Below, in pieces: positions 37,629 to 46,361 of a stretch of DNA of 64,000 bases; the first letter of the stretch is position 1, and every line of letters begins with the position of its first letter. Origin of the DNA: Burkholderia sp. BCC0506 (GTDB lineage: Bacteria > Pseudomonadota > Gammaproteobacteria > Burkholderiales > Burkholderiaceae). Location of the stretch: contig NZ_CADFEN010000004.1 of assembly GCF_902833145.1 (NCBI RefSeq), positions 310,001-374,000 of the forward strand. The letters run 5' to 3'. The notes under the pieces are model-generated. The model ran no database searches. It worked only from the letters and a program-made list of their open reading frames with translations, and was not told where the DNA came from. Both the position numbers and the translations under genes were made by a program.

Positions 37629-37986
37629 TCCAGTCTCCGGGGGCATGCGGTCGATGGGGAATCGGGCCTGTCGCGTACGGCATGCGCGACCGATGTGGCG
37701 GCTGCGCGTCCGCTCCGGACGGGCGAGTTGTCGATGCTGCAGATTTTAACCAGATCGTTCACGGCGGCACACCCCGGCCGAACGGGATATCGTCGCGCCG
37801 CCTAGTGCAAACCCCGAAATCGTTCGATAATCGCACGGATTTGAACGATAATCGCGCACTTTGCCTGATTGGCCAATTGCCGTCGCGCGGCCCGCGCCCT
37901 ATTCTCCGTTCACCCATCGACTTCAATGCAGCATCGGACGCGGCGCCGCCACGATTCCACGATGCGCCGTGCCAGGAGACATCGCC
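37629..37986. other. Divergent regulatory region between hpd and the MHS transporter
   Basis: Intergenic region of 358 bases. Holds the direct repeat at 37825-37854. No gene is seen. An AGGAGA ribosome site for the transporter lies at 37974-37979. Confidence 0.6.
37825..37854. promoter_or_regulatory. Tandem CGATAATCG elements (putative regulator binding site)
   Basis: Two copies of CGATAATCGCRC (37825 and 37846) lie 21 bases apart, two turns of the helix, in the divergent hpd/transporter promoter region. Each core is itself nearly palindromic. This is a typical layout for a dimeric activator or repressor; the protein is unknown. Confidence 0.6.
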
Positions 37987-39288
37987 ATGACCCCCACCTT
38001 CGACACCCTCGACGCCACCGCCCGAGCGCGCAGCCAGGCCCGCAAGGCCGCGATCGGCAGTTTCGTCGGCGCCGTCGTCGACTGGTACGACTTCCTGCTG
38101 TACGGGATCGTCGCCGCACTGGTGTTCAATTCCGAGTTTTTCCCGAAAGTCAGCCCGACGATGGGTACACTCGCGGCGTTCGCCACCTTCGGCGTGGGCT
38201 TCCTGTTCCGGCCGCTCGGCGGCATCGTGTTCGGCCACTACGGCGACCGGCTCGGCCGCAAGCGGATGCTCGTGCTCACCGTGATGCTGATGGGGCTGTC
38301 GACGGTCGCGATCGGCCTGCTGCCGACGTTCTCGACGATCGGCTGGTGGGCGCCCGTGCTGCTGGTGCTGATGCGCGCGATCCAGGGGTTCGCGGTCGGC
38401 GGCGAATGGGGCGGCGCGGCGCTGATGGCCGTCGAGAGCGCGCCGAAGCAGAAGAAGGCGTTCTACAGCAGCGGCGTGCAGGTCGGCTACGGCGTCGGGC
38501 TCGTGCTGGCCACCGGCATCGTGTCGATCCTGAGCCATACGCTCGGCGAGGCTGCGTTCAAGTCGTGGGGCTGGCGCCTGCCGTTCGTGTTCAGCATCGT
38601 GCTGGTGCTGATCGGGCTGTGGGTGCGCAAGAACATGGACGAATCGCAGGAGTTCGTCGAGAAGGTCGAGCATGGCAACCGCAAGCTGCGCCTGCCGGTG
38701 CTCGAAGCGCTGACGCGCCACCCGAAGGCGTTCCTGCTGATCGTCGCGCTGCGGCTCGCCGAACTCTTCACGATGTATATCGTCACCGCGTTCGCCCTCA
38801 GCTATTCGACGACGAACCTCGGGATGTCGCGCGACCTGTTCCTGAACATCGGCCTGCTGGTGGGCGCGGTGAGCTGCGTGACGATCCCCTGCTTCGCGTG
38901 GCTGGCCGACCGCTACGGCCTGCGCCGCATCTACCTGATCGGCGCGTTGATCGGCCTCGCGTCCGCGGTACCGTTCTTCGTCGCGCTGGAAGCACGGTCG
39001 ATCGCGTGGATCGTGATTTTCTCGATCCTGCTGGCGAACGCCGCGCACGACATGGTCGTGAGTGTCCAGCAGCCGTTGTTCACCGAGCTGTTCGGCGCCG
39101 AATACCGCTACAGCGGCGCGGGCGTCGGCTACCAGTTCGCGAGCGTCGTCGGTGGCGGGTTCACGCCGTTCATCGCGGTCGGCCTCGTCAGCCTGGCCGG
39201 CGGTTCGTGGCACCTCGTCGCAGGCTATCTGGCGGCCGGCTGCCTGATCTCGCTGGTGGTCGCCGCGCGGATGCGGGCGGCGCAATGA
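37987..39288 (+). CDS. MHS-family MFS transporter (metabolite:H+ symporter, ShiA/ProP-like)
   Basis: A 433-residue 12-helix proton symporter of the metabolite:H+ symporter family. Signatures: GSFVGAVVDWYDFLLYGIVA at helix 1 (with the conserved Asp-Trp-Tyr-Asp), FRPLGGIVFGHYGDRLGRKR in the loop between helices 2 and 3, and GFAVGGEWGGAALMAVE in helix 4-5. The MHS family moves dicarboxylates, shikimate, osmolytes or aromatic acids. Divergence from hpd suggests an aromatic acid or keto acid, by inference. The ATG at 37987 follows CAGGAGACATCGCC. Followed by a strong terminator-like hairpin at 39301. Confidence 0.93.
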   Translation: MTPTFDTLDATARARSQARKAAIGSFVGAVVDWYDFLLYGIVAALVFNSEFFPKVSPTMGTLAAFATFGVGFLFRPLGGIVFGHYGDRLGRKRMLVLTVMLMGLSTVAIGLLPTFSTIGWWAPVLLVLMRAIQGFAVGGEWGGAALMAVESAPKQKKAFYSSGVQVGYGVGLVLATGIVSILSHTLGEAAFKSWGWRLPFVFSIVLVLIGLWVRKNMDESQEFVEKVEHGNRKLRLPVLEALTRHPKAFLLIVALRLAELFTMYIVTAFALSYSTTNLGMSRDLFLNIGLLVGAVSCVTIPCFAWLADRYGLRRIYLIGALIGLASAVPFFVALEARSIAWIVIFSILLANAAHDMVVSVQQPLFTELFGAEYRYSGAGVGYQFASVVGGGFTPFIAVGLVSLAGGSWHLVAGYLAAGCLISLVVAARMRAAQ

Positions 39289-39300
39289 CGGCCTGAGCGG

Positions 39301-39331
39301 ATGGCCGGCCCGGTTCGCGGCCGGCCATTTC
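39301..39331 (+). terminator. Putative Rho-independent terminator after the MHS transporter
   Basis: A perfect 10-bp stem (39301-39310 with 39319-39328, loop of eight bases) followed by TTTCG, 12 bases after the transporter stop. The stem is very stable; the T run is short. Confidence 0.65.
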
Positions 39332-39492
39332 GCCATGCCGGGCGACATTCGACCTGCTGCATCGCGGGCGCGACGTCAAACACTGTCATTTACGCGCGCC
39401 GATTCCCCTTTTTCCCCTCCGAACATTCCACGCCGCGTGCCGACCAATGGCATCATATGGGCCTACGTCAGTCACCGATACGCCCCCATATC

Positions 39493-40794
39493 ATGTCGAA
39501 TCTCATCGTCCACGGCGGCACTCCGCTGCGCGGGGACATCAAGCCGTCCGCGAACAAGAACGCCGTCCTGCCGATTCTGTGCGCCACCCTGTTGACCGAT
39601 CAGCCGCTGCGCCTCGTCGGCGTGCCGGACATCACCGACGTACGCAAGATCCTCGACATCTTCCGCACGCTCGGCAGCGACGTGTCGGTCGATTTCACGA
39701 CGGGTCTGCTCGAACTCCACCATCGCGACACGACGTTCGATCCGGCGGTTCACCGGCTGCCCGAGGCGATGCGTTCGTCGATCATGCTGATTCCGCCGCT
39801 GCTCGCGCGCTTCGGCGTCGCACGCCTCGAGAATGACGTGAAAGGCTGCACGCTCGGCGTGCGCGAGATCGATCCGCACGTCGAGGTGTTCGAACGTTTC
39901 GGCGCGCACATCGAGCGCACGCCCGATTCGCTGATCGTCCGCACCGACGGCCCGCTGACGGCCAACGATCACTGGCTCGACTACGCGTCGGTGACGACCA
40001 CCGAGAACTTCGCGCTGTGCGCGACGAGCGCGAACGGCACGTCGACGCTGATGAACGCGGCATCCGAGCCGCACGTGCAGGAGTTCTGCCAGTTCCTCGC
40101 GATGATCGGCGTCGCGATCGAGGGCATCGGCACGTCGCGGCTGTGCGTGACGGGCGGCGGCAAGCTCGGCGGCGGCGAGTTCCGCTTCGCCGAGGATTTC
40201 CACGAGATCGCGACGTTCCTCGCGCTCGGCGCGATCACGGGCGGCGACATCACGGTGCGCAACTCGTCGCCCGAGCATTTCCCGCTGATCGACCGCACGT
40301 TCGCGAAATTCGGCGTGACCATCACGCACCGCGACGGCTGGTCGCGCGCGGAACGCGACGGCCCGCTGCGCGTGCGCCGGCCGTTCACGCAGAACATCCT
40401 GACCAAGGTCGAGGCCGCGCCGTGGCCGTACCTGCCGGTCGACCTGCTGCCGATCTTCATCGCGCTCGGCGTGCGCGCCGAAGGCAGCGCGATGTTCTGG
40501 AACAAGGTCTACGACGGTGCGCTCGGCTGGTCCGGCGAACTGTCGAAATTCGGCGCGCACGTGCTGTTGTCCGATCCGCACCGGCTGATCACGTTCGGCG
40601 GGCTGCAGTTGACGCCGGCGCGCGTCGAGAGCCCGTACATCATCCGCGTCGCGATCGCGCTGCTGATGGTGGCCGCGAGCATCGAAGGCCGCTCGGAAAT
40701 CATGAACGCGCTGCCGATTCGCCGCGCGCATCCGCATTTCGTCGAGAACCTGCGTTCGGTCGGCGCGAACGTCGAGTGGACGAGCAGCGAGTAA
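39493..40794 (+). CDS. UDP-N-acetylglucosamine 1-carboxyvinyltransferase (MurA-type), likely a second copy
   Basis: A 433-residue EPSP-synthase-fold enzyme that transfers enolpyruvyl to UDP-GlcNAc, the first step of peptidoglycan synthesis. N-terminal MSNLIVHGGTPLRGDIKPSANKNA contains the conserved Lys and Asn; the fosfomycin-target Cys is present in VKGCTLGVREIDPHVEVF (Cys115 equivalent). Later motifs are ASEPHVQEFCQFLAMIG and VESPYIIRVAIALLMVAAS. Wording differs from the usual cell-division-cluster MurA (for example NDHWLDYASVTTTENFAL), and the gene stands alone with no mur or his genes nearby, so it is probably a paralogue. Start ATG at 39493-39495; an in-frame upstream ATG exists. Confidence 0.88.
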   Translation: MSNLIVHGGTPLRGDIKPSANKNAVLPILCATLLTDQPLRLVGVPDITDVRKILDIFRTLGSDVSVDFTTGLLELHHRDTTFDPAVHRLPEAMRSSIMLIPPLLARFGVARLENDVKGCTLGVREIDPHVEVFERFGAHIERTPDSLIVRTDGPLTANDHWLDYASVTTTENFALCATSANGTSTLMNAASEPHVQEFCQFLAMIGVAIEGIGTSRLCVTGGGKLGGGEFRFAEDFHEIATFLALGAITGGDITVRNSSPEHFPLIDRTFAKFGVTITHRDGWSRAERDGPLRVRRPFTQNILTKVEAAPWPYLPVDLLPIFIALGVRAEGSAMFWNKVYDGALGWSGELSKFGAHVLLSDPHRLITFGGLQLTPARVESPYIIRVAIALLMVAASIEGRSEIMNALPIRRAHPHFVENLRSVGANVEWTSSE

Positions 40795-41108
40795 GGTCGT
40801 GACGGATGCGGCGCGCGTATTGGTGGCGTCGCATCCGGTTTCCCCGCTTTTCATGCCGTATCGGCCGATTCCATGCGCGGCCGCGCAGCGTTCTGCCATC
40901 GGCTGCCATCCGTTCACGTCAGCACACTGCGTGCTGCTTCCATTCCCTTCCTGCGGTCGGCGTCAGTACGTCGGACAGACTGGGTATCGCATATCGGGAC
41001 GAAACCTTGCAAATTGTGACGCGCGGACGTGCGTGACGATAACGGGCATCGGGTCGGTCCGGATCGATCAGGCAATCGATTCCCGCTTCGATTTCGTCGA
41101 GGATCGAA
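40795..41108. other. Intergenic region downstream of the MurA-type gene
   Basis: About 315 bases. In toxin-antitoxin modules of this kind a PIN-type toxin gene would follow the MazE-like gene here on the minus strand; I translated the three minus frames and found no PIN motif or aspartate pattern. I see nothing else supported. Confidence 0.45.
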
Positions 41109-41341
41109 TCATTCCGACTCGTTTGCGTCGTTCCGCCTGAACCTGAAATCGCCCGGCAGCTTGCCTCTGAAACGCCTCAACTGCAGCAGAAGCACTTCGG
41201 GGTTCGGGTGGGGCTTTCGGCCAAAGCACCGGCACGGCGAACGACGACTTGGACTTCGTCGCCTTCACGCAGCCCCAACGCATCGACCAGACCGGCCGGA
41301 AGGCGCACGGCCAGGCCAGTCCCCCACTTTGCAATCTGCAT
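41109..41341 (-). pseudogene. AbrB/MazE-family antitoxin gene with internal frameshift
   Basis: A decayed SpoVT/AbrB-type antitoxin gene. ATG at 41339-41341 follows a perfect AAGGAGG and encodes MQIAKWGTGLAVRLPAGLVD then LREGDEVQVVVRR, the classic swapped-hairpin domain. The frame then goes wrong: it closes early at 41177-41179 after a CFCC string. The expected C-terminus LRRFRGKLPGDFRFRRND is present in another frame, ending at 41109-41111. A one- or two-base indel between about 41190 and 41235 separates the parts. The intact product would be about 77 residues. If real, the antitoxin dimerisation domain is still made but its toxin-binding tail is lost. Confidence 0.78.
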
Positions 41342-41489
41342 ACGACCTCCTTGAATAGACGCCGCCGGCTCTATCTTCGCCCCGGTCCAACCGGCAAGGA
41401 TGGCGTATCAGCCGATCTCCCGCTCCTCCCCAACTCGCGCGATAATCGCCCACTTCTGCGCGAACACCGCGCGCCACCGCCCGCCCGTG

Positions 41490-42263
41490 ATGACGAAAAA
41501 GCCCGAACTCGACCGACGCGACTGGATTGCCGGCCTCGAAAAAGGCCTGATGATCCTGGAGGCATTCGACAGCCGGCACGCGCGCATGACGCCCACCCAG
41601 GCCGCCGCGCGCACCGGCCTCACACGCACGGCCGCGCGGCGCTATCTGCTGACGCTGGAATCGCTCGGCTACGTGTACACCGACGGCAAGCTGTACGGCC
41701 TCACGCCGCGCGTGCTGCGGGTCGGCTGGTCGTACTTCGATTCGGCGCGCCTGCCGCGCACGGTCCAGCCTTATCTGCAGCAATTGAGCGCGTCGCTGAA
41801 CGAATCGGCGTACGTCAGCGTGCTCGACGGCTGGGAACTCGTGTTCATCGCCCGCAACGGCGTGTCGCGCGTGATGACGACGGGGTTCGTGCTCGGCGCG
41901 CGCGTGCCGGCCCCGCTGACGTCGCCCGGTGTCGTGCTGCTCGCCCATCATCCCGATCGCGAAGCCGTGCGCGCGTGGCTCGACGAGACCGAGTTGCCGC
42001 CGTTCACGCCGCATACGATCACCAACAAGGCGCGGCTGCTCGAACAGGTCGACCAGGCGCGCGACGCCGGCTACGCGGCGATCGAGCAGCAACTGCAGGT
42101 CGGCGTGCGGGGGATCGCGGTGCCGCTGAAGAACCGTCACGGCGAAGTCGTCGCCGCGCTGAGCACGAACATGCCGATCGGCGCGGAGACGACCGACGCG
42201 GCCGTGCGGCGCGTGCTGCCGCATTTGCAGGAAGCCGCGCTCGCGATGCTCAACGTGCTGTAG
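41490..42263 (+). CDS. IclR-family regulator (PcaR/PobR type)
   Basis: A 257-residue IclR regulator. The winged HTH is MTPTQAAARTGLTRTAARRY (about 33-52) with LLTLESLGYVYTDGKLYGLTPRVL following, then the GAF-like effector domain (about 90-255) with ARVPAPLTSPGVVLLA and GVRGIAVPLKN. The sequence resembles PcaR, PobR and related regulators of protocatechuate and other aromatic catabolic genes. None of those target genes is adjacent, so its regulon may be distant or lost. ATG at 41490-41492 gives MTKKPELDRRDW; the frame is open 30 codons upstream without a ribosome site. Confidence 0.9.
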   Translation: MTKKPELDRRDWIAGLEKGLMILEAFDSRHARMTPTQAAARTGLTRTAARRYLLTLESLGYVYTDGKLYGLTPRVLRVGWSYFDSARLPRTVQPYLQQLSASLNESAYVSVLDGWELVFIARNGVSRVMTTGFVLGARVPAPLTSPGVVLLAHHPDREAVRAWLDETELPPFTPHTITNKARLLEQVDQARDAGYAAIEQQLQVGVRGIAVPLKNRHGEVVAALSTNMPIGAETTDAAVRRVLPHLQEAALAMLNVL

Positions 42264-42281
42264 CGACCGGCGCCGCCGGCG

Positions 42282-44582
42282 TCACCCGATCCGCCACCAC
42301 CGCGGCAGCAGATTGCGCACTTCGCGCCGCCGGTAACGATCGTCGATCAAATGCACGACGCCCTCGTCGTGCTCGGTGCGGATCACGCGGCCGGCCGCCT
42401 GCACGACCTTCTGCAGCCCCGGATACAGGTACATGTAGTCGTAACCGTTGCCGAAGCGCGCATCCATCGCGCGCCGCATCTGCTCGTTGATGTCGTTGAC
42501 CTGCGGCAGCCCGAGCGTCGCGATGAACGCGCCGATCAGCCGCTCGCCGACCAGGTCGACCCCCTCCGAGAACGCCCCGCCCAGCACCGCGAAGCCGACG
42601 CCGCGTCCGCCCGCGTCGAAGCGCGCGAGAAACGCGTCGCGCTCGCTTTCGGCCATGCCGGGCGCCTGCGCCCACACGGGGACGTCCGGATGGCGCGTCT
42701 GCATCAGCGCGACCACGCGCCCGAGGTAATCGAAGCTGCTCAGGAAGCCGAGATAGTTGCCGGGGCGCGCCGCGTATTGCGCGGCGATGAGGTCGGCGAT
42801 CGGTTCGAGCGAACGATCGCGATCGCGCCAGCGCGTCGACACGTGGCTCGCGACGCGCACCGTCAGTTGTTCGGCGCGGAACGGCCCGTCGACGTCGAGC
42901 CAGCCCGTATCGCCGGGCAGCCCGAGCGTGTCGCGATAGAAATGGAACGGGCTCAGCGTGCCGGAGAACAGCACGGTCGTGCGCGCGGCTTCGTAGCGCG
43001 GCGCGAGGAAACCGGCCGGGATCACGTTGCGCACGCACAGCGTCGACTGGATGCGGCGCCGGCGGCCGGCCGCCGCGACGCCGTCGAGCGCGGGCTGGCG
43101 CGGCATCGGTTCGCCGTGCAGCGTCGCGTCGAAGATCGACGCGCTGTCGAACGCTTCGGCCAGCACGCCGAACTGGATCGCCTCGAAATGAAAGCGCAGC
43201 AGCGCGTCGTCGTTCGCGCGCGGTGCGTCGGTCAGGTGTTCGCCGATCGCCGCGACGAGGTTTTGCACGGCCGACACGATCGGGCCCGGCACGTCGGGAT
43301 AGGCCGCATAGCGCTCGGCCTGCGCGCGATTGAGCGTGCCCCACGCGCGGGCGAGCCGGTCGAACGCCTTGCGCAGCGCCGCAGGCGCGGCGTCGCGCGC
43401 GGCCGCGAACGCGAACGGATCGAGCGACGCGCTGTACATCTTGCGGGCGCGGTCGAGCAGGTTGTGCGCTTCGTCGACGAGCACGCCGACGCGCCACTGG
43501 TTCTGCTGCGCGAGCGTGTGCAGCATCGCGCTGCCGTCGTAGTAGTAGTTGTAGTCGCCGATCATCATGTCCGACCAGCGCGCGAGTTCCTGCGCCAGAT
43601 AGTACGGACAGACGTCGTGCGCGAGCGCGGCGGTGCGCACGGTATCGCGATCGAGCAGCCCGGCCTCGATCGCCGCGTCGCGCGCGGCCGGCAGCCGGTC
43701 GTAGAAGCCTTTCGCGAGCGGGCACGATTCGCCGTGGCACGGGTTGTCCGGATGCTCGCACGCCTTGTCGCGCGCGACGAGCTCCAGCACGCGCAACGGC
43801 AGCGCGGGCGTGCCGGCGCCGAGCGTCGTCGCCGCTTCAAGTGCGAGCGCGCGGCCGGGCGTTTTCGCGGTCAGGAAGAACACATGGTCGAGCTCGCCTT
43901 CGCCGCATGCCTTCAGCAGCGGAAACACGGTGCCGAGCGTCTTGCCGATGCCGGTCGGCGCCTGCGCCATCAGGCAGCGTTCGTCGCGCGCCGCGCGATA
44001 GACGGCGACGGCGAGCTCGCGCTGGCCGCTGCGGAACTGCCCGTGCGGAAACGCGAGCGCGCGCAGCGCCGCGTCGCGCGCGGCGCGATGGGCCGTCTCG
44101 CGTTCGGCCCAGCCGACGAAACACGCGCATTGCTCGGCGAAGAACGTCGCGAGCGTGCCGGCATCGAGCGTTTCCGTCAGCACCGTCTCGCGCTCCGACA
44201 CGATGTCGAAATACACGAGCGCGACGTCGATTTCCGCGAGGCCGCGCGCGTCGCACATCAGGTGCGCATAGACCTTCGCCTGCGCCCAGTGCAGCGCGCG
44301 GTGGTTGGCCGGCATCGCGTCGAGGCTGCCGCGATAGGTCTTGATTTCCTCGAGCCGGTTCGCCACCGGATCGTAGCCGTCGGCGCGGCCGCGCACGGTG
44401 AGCGTGCCCCACGTGCCGGTCAGCGCGATCTCGGTTTCGTAGCGCGCGCCGCGCTTCGACGTGACCGCGCCGTGGCCGGCGATGCCCTCGAGCGCGGTCG
44501 GTGCGGGCGTGAAGCGCAGGTCAAGATCGCCGCGCCGCGCGGTGAACTCGCACATCGCCCGCACCGCGACGACGTAGCTCAT
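42282..44582 (-). CDS. PD-(D/E)XK nuclease-helicase fusion, XPD/DinG-like with Fe-S cluster
   Basis: A 766-residue DNA repair protein. The first about 190 residues resemble a Cas4/RecB-type nuclease domain: GRADGYDPVANRLEEIKTYRG holds the D...ExK core and AQAKVYAHLM the QxxxY motif. Then comes an SF2 helicase of the XPD/DinG family: Walker A QAPTGIGKTLGTVF, the Fe-S cluster cysteines in CEHPDNPCHGESC and HDVCPYYLAQE, DEAH in VLVDEAHNLLD, FSGTLSPFHFY and QAAGRVIRTEHDEG. The start overlaps the stop of the FAN1-like gene by four bases (ATGA). Together with the upstream LexA box this indicates an SOS-induced repair operon. The nuclease part may be used for structure-specific cutting. Confidence 0.92.
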   Translation of the reverse strand: MSYVVAVRAMCEFTARRGDLDLRFTPAPTALEGIAGHGAVTSKRGARYETEIALTGTWGTLTVRGRADGYDPVANRLEEIKTYRGSLDAMPANHRALHWAQAKVYAHLMCDARGLAEIDVALVYFDIVSERETVLTETLDAGTLATFFAEQCACFVGWAERETAHRAARDAALRALAFPHGQFRSGQRELAVAVYRAARDERCLMAQAPTGIGKTLGTVFPLLKACGEGELDHVFFLTAKTPGRALALEAATTLGAGTPALPLRVLELVARDKACEHPDNPCHGESCPLAKGFYDRLPAARDAAIEAGLLDRDTVRTAALAHDVCPYYLAQELARWSDMMIGDYNYYYDGSAMLHTLAQQNQWRVGVLVDEAHNLLDRARKMYSASLDPFAFAAARDAAPAALRKAFDRLARAWGTLNRAQAERYAAYPDVPGPIVSAVQNLVAAIGEHLTDAPRANDDALLRFHFEAIQFGVLAEAFDSASIFDATLHGEPMPRQPALDGVAAAGRRRRIQSTLCVRNVIPAGFLAPRYEAARTTVLFSGTLSPFHFYRDTLGLPGDTGWLDVDGPFRAEQLTVRVASHVSTRWRDRDRSLEPIADLIAAQYAARPGNYLGFLSSFDYLGRVVALMQTRHPDVPVWAQAPGMAESERDAFLARFDAGGRGVGFAVLGGAFSEGVDLVGERLIGAFIATLGLPQVNDINEQMRRAMDARFGNGYDYMYLYPGLQKVVQAAGRVIRTEHDEGVVHLIDDRYRRREVRNLLPRWWRIG

Positions 44583-46273
44583 GCGGACACCCTCGCCGCC
44601 TCGGCGTGCGCGACGCCCTCGCCGGCCCACTCGACGTCGACGACACGCACCGGCATGCGATGCGCGAGGCAGTAGGCGAGCCAGCGCGTCTGATTGTCCT
44701 GCAGCCGGTCGCCGGGGCCCTTCACCTCGATCAGCTCGTAGCGGCGCTCGTCGGGCCAGAAGCGGACGAGATCGGGCAAGCCGGACCGGTTGCTGCGGAT
44801 ATCCGCGAGCAGGCGCGTGAACCACAGCCGCAGGTGTTCGGGCGGCAGGCACGCGAGCGCTTCGTCGAGCAGTTCGTCGGTCAGCACGCCCCAGAACACG
44901 AACGGCGACTGCAACCCGGCCTTGGTCGCGAAATGCCGGCGGATCGTGTCGCGGTACGCGCCCGAATCGAGCTGCGCGAAGCAGGCGTCGAAGGCCGCCG
45001 CGCGGCGCACGGCGAAATCGGGGGCGTGCAGGTCGGCCGGGCCGCGCTGGAACGGGTGAAAGAACGCGCCGGGCACGGCCGCGAACACGGGCTCCCAGCA
45101 CAGCAGCCCGAACAGCGAATTGATCAGCGTGTTTTCGACGTAGTGGACCGGCGACGCCGGTTGCGCGAGATGGTCGCGTACCGCGAATTCGACGCTGACG
45201 AACGCGTCGGGGCGCGCAAGCACGAGCGTCTCGCGCGGTACGTCCGTCGCGGCGGGCGCACGTTCGACCCGGTGGCCGGCGCGGCGCTGCAGGCGCGGCA
45301 GCATGCGCTCGACGCGCTGACGCTCCTCGTCGCTCTCGAAGCCGTTGCGCGCGTCGAGCGCGAGCGCCAGGGCGTCGCCGTCGCGCCCGCAGCGTTCGAG
45401 CACGCGGATACGCCGATGCCGGCTGCCGGGCCACGCGCTGCGCGTGTACGCGTCGAGTGCGGCGTCCCAGTCGGCGCGGCGTTCGCACGCCTGGCCGAGC
45501 GCGAACAGCAGCTTCGCGCGGCGGGTCGCGAGCCACGGTTGCGCGCAGTCGACTGCGTCCAGCGCGCGGAGCAGGTCGTCGAACGGCAGATCGTCGGGCC
45601 ACGCGTCGAGCGCGTCGCGGCACATCTGCAGCGCGAGATACGCGTCGACGTCGCCGCGCTGCTGGAACGCGCGCGACGACGGTGCGATCGGCACGCTTTC
45701 GTACTGGAACACGCCGAGATCGGCCAGCACGAACTCGCTCCAGTCCTGATGCAGGTTGCCGAAGAACATCAGCCGCAGCCGGTCGCACAGCGCGCCGACG
45801 GTCACGCGCAGCACGCGGTCGTCGGGCTGCGCGCACCACGCGTCGAGCGGTTGCGCGACGTCGTGCACCGGGCGCAGCCGCTCGAGCCAGTCGGCCTTGC
45901 GCTCACCCGCATGCGCGGCGAGCGACGGGAAGATCCGCAGCAGCTCGGCCTTGGTCGACAGCGCGAACAGCTCGTCGAGCGTGAGCGCCGGCGCCGGATC
46001 GACCCAGCCGAGCGCGACGAGCGGTGCGGCGGCGTCCAGCGTGCAGCCGATCTCGTCGTACACGAGCTTGCTCGCGCGGAAATCGGACCCGTTGCGCATC
46101 AGCATCCGCACGAGCAGCGCGCGCGACGCCTGCGGCAGCGTCGCGAACTGCCGGACGAAGGCGTGCTCGTGCGCGTCGAACAGGTCGTCGTAACGCTCGC
46201 CGAGCCAGGCGAGCGCGCGTTCGAAATTGGTCAGGTAGTAAAACGCCGGAGGCGTCGGCGAGGCAGGCGTCAC
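44579..46273 (-). CDS. FAN1-like VRR-NUC structure-specific nuclease
   Basis: A 564-residue homologue of Fanconi-associated nuclease 1. The C-terminal VRR-NUC domain (about 450-555) shows the catalytic pattern GLPDLVRFWPDERRYELIEVKGPGD (PD...ExK), with the trailing RLQDNQTRWLAYC helix. The middle (about 130-400) is helical TPR-like, and the N-terminus holds FYYLTNFERALAWLGERYDD typical of bacterial FAN1. FAN1 cuts 5' flaps and unhooks interstrand crosslinks. The start is GTG at 46271-46273, because a stop is four codons upstream in frame. Its promoter carries a near-ideal LexA box, and the helicase gene overlaps its stop. Confidence 0.92.
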   Translation of the reverse strand: MTPASPTPPAFYYLTNFERALAWLGERYDDLFDAHEHAFVRQFATLPQASRALLVRMLMRNGSDFRASKLVYDEIGCTLDAAAPLVALGWVDPAPALTLDELFALSTKAELLRIFPSLAAHAGERKADWLERLRPVHDVAQPLDAWCAQPDDRVLRVTVGALCDRLRLMFFGNLHQDWSEFVLADLGVFQYESVPIAPSSRAFQQRGDVDAYLALQMCRDALDAWPDDLPFDDLLRALDAVDCAQPWLATRRAKLLFALGQACERRADWDAALDAYTRSAWPGSRHRRIRVLERCGRDGDALALALDARNGFESDEERQRVERMLPRLQRRAGHRVERAPAATDVPRETLVLARPDAFVSVEFAVRDHLAQPASPVHYVENTLINSLFGLLCWEPVFAAVPGAFFHPFQRGPADLHAPDFAVRRAAAFDACFAQLDSGAYRDTIRRHFATKAGLQSPFVFWGVLTDELLDEALACLPPEHLRLWFTRLLADIRSNRSGLPDLVRFWPDERRYELIEVKGPGDRLQDNQTRWLAYCLAHRMPVRVVDVEWAGEGVAHAEAARVSA

Positions 46274-46285
46274 GGGGATCGATCA

Positions 46286-46301
46286 CTGTACATTTGTACA
46301 G
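46286..46301. promoter_or_regulatory. LexA/SOS box CTGT-N8-ACAG
   Basis: CTGTACATTTGTACAG is a perfect 7-2-7 inverted repeat fitting the LexA consensus CTGT-N8-ACAG, 12 bases upstream of the GTG start of the FAN1-like gene. It is embedded in the only AT-rich stretch of the promoter region. It should place the nuclease-helicase operon under SOS control. Confidence 0.85.
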
Positions 46302-46361
46302 GTCGCAATCATATCAAATGTGACGGGCGATGCCCCACGCGACATCGCCTGCCCGCCCCCG

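Noticed and set aside
40795-41108. A PIN-type toxin partner for the decayed antitoxin
   Set aside because: All three minus frames were read; no PIN aspartates or matching start sequence found.
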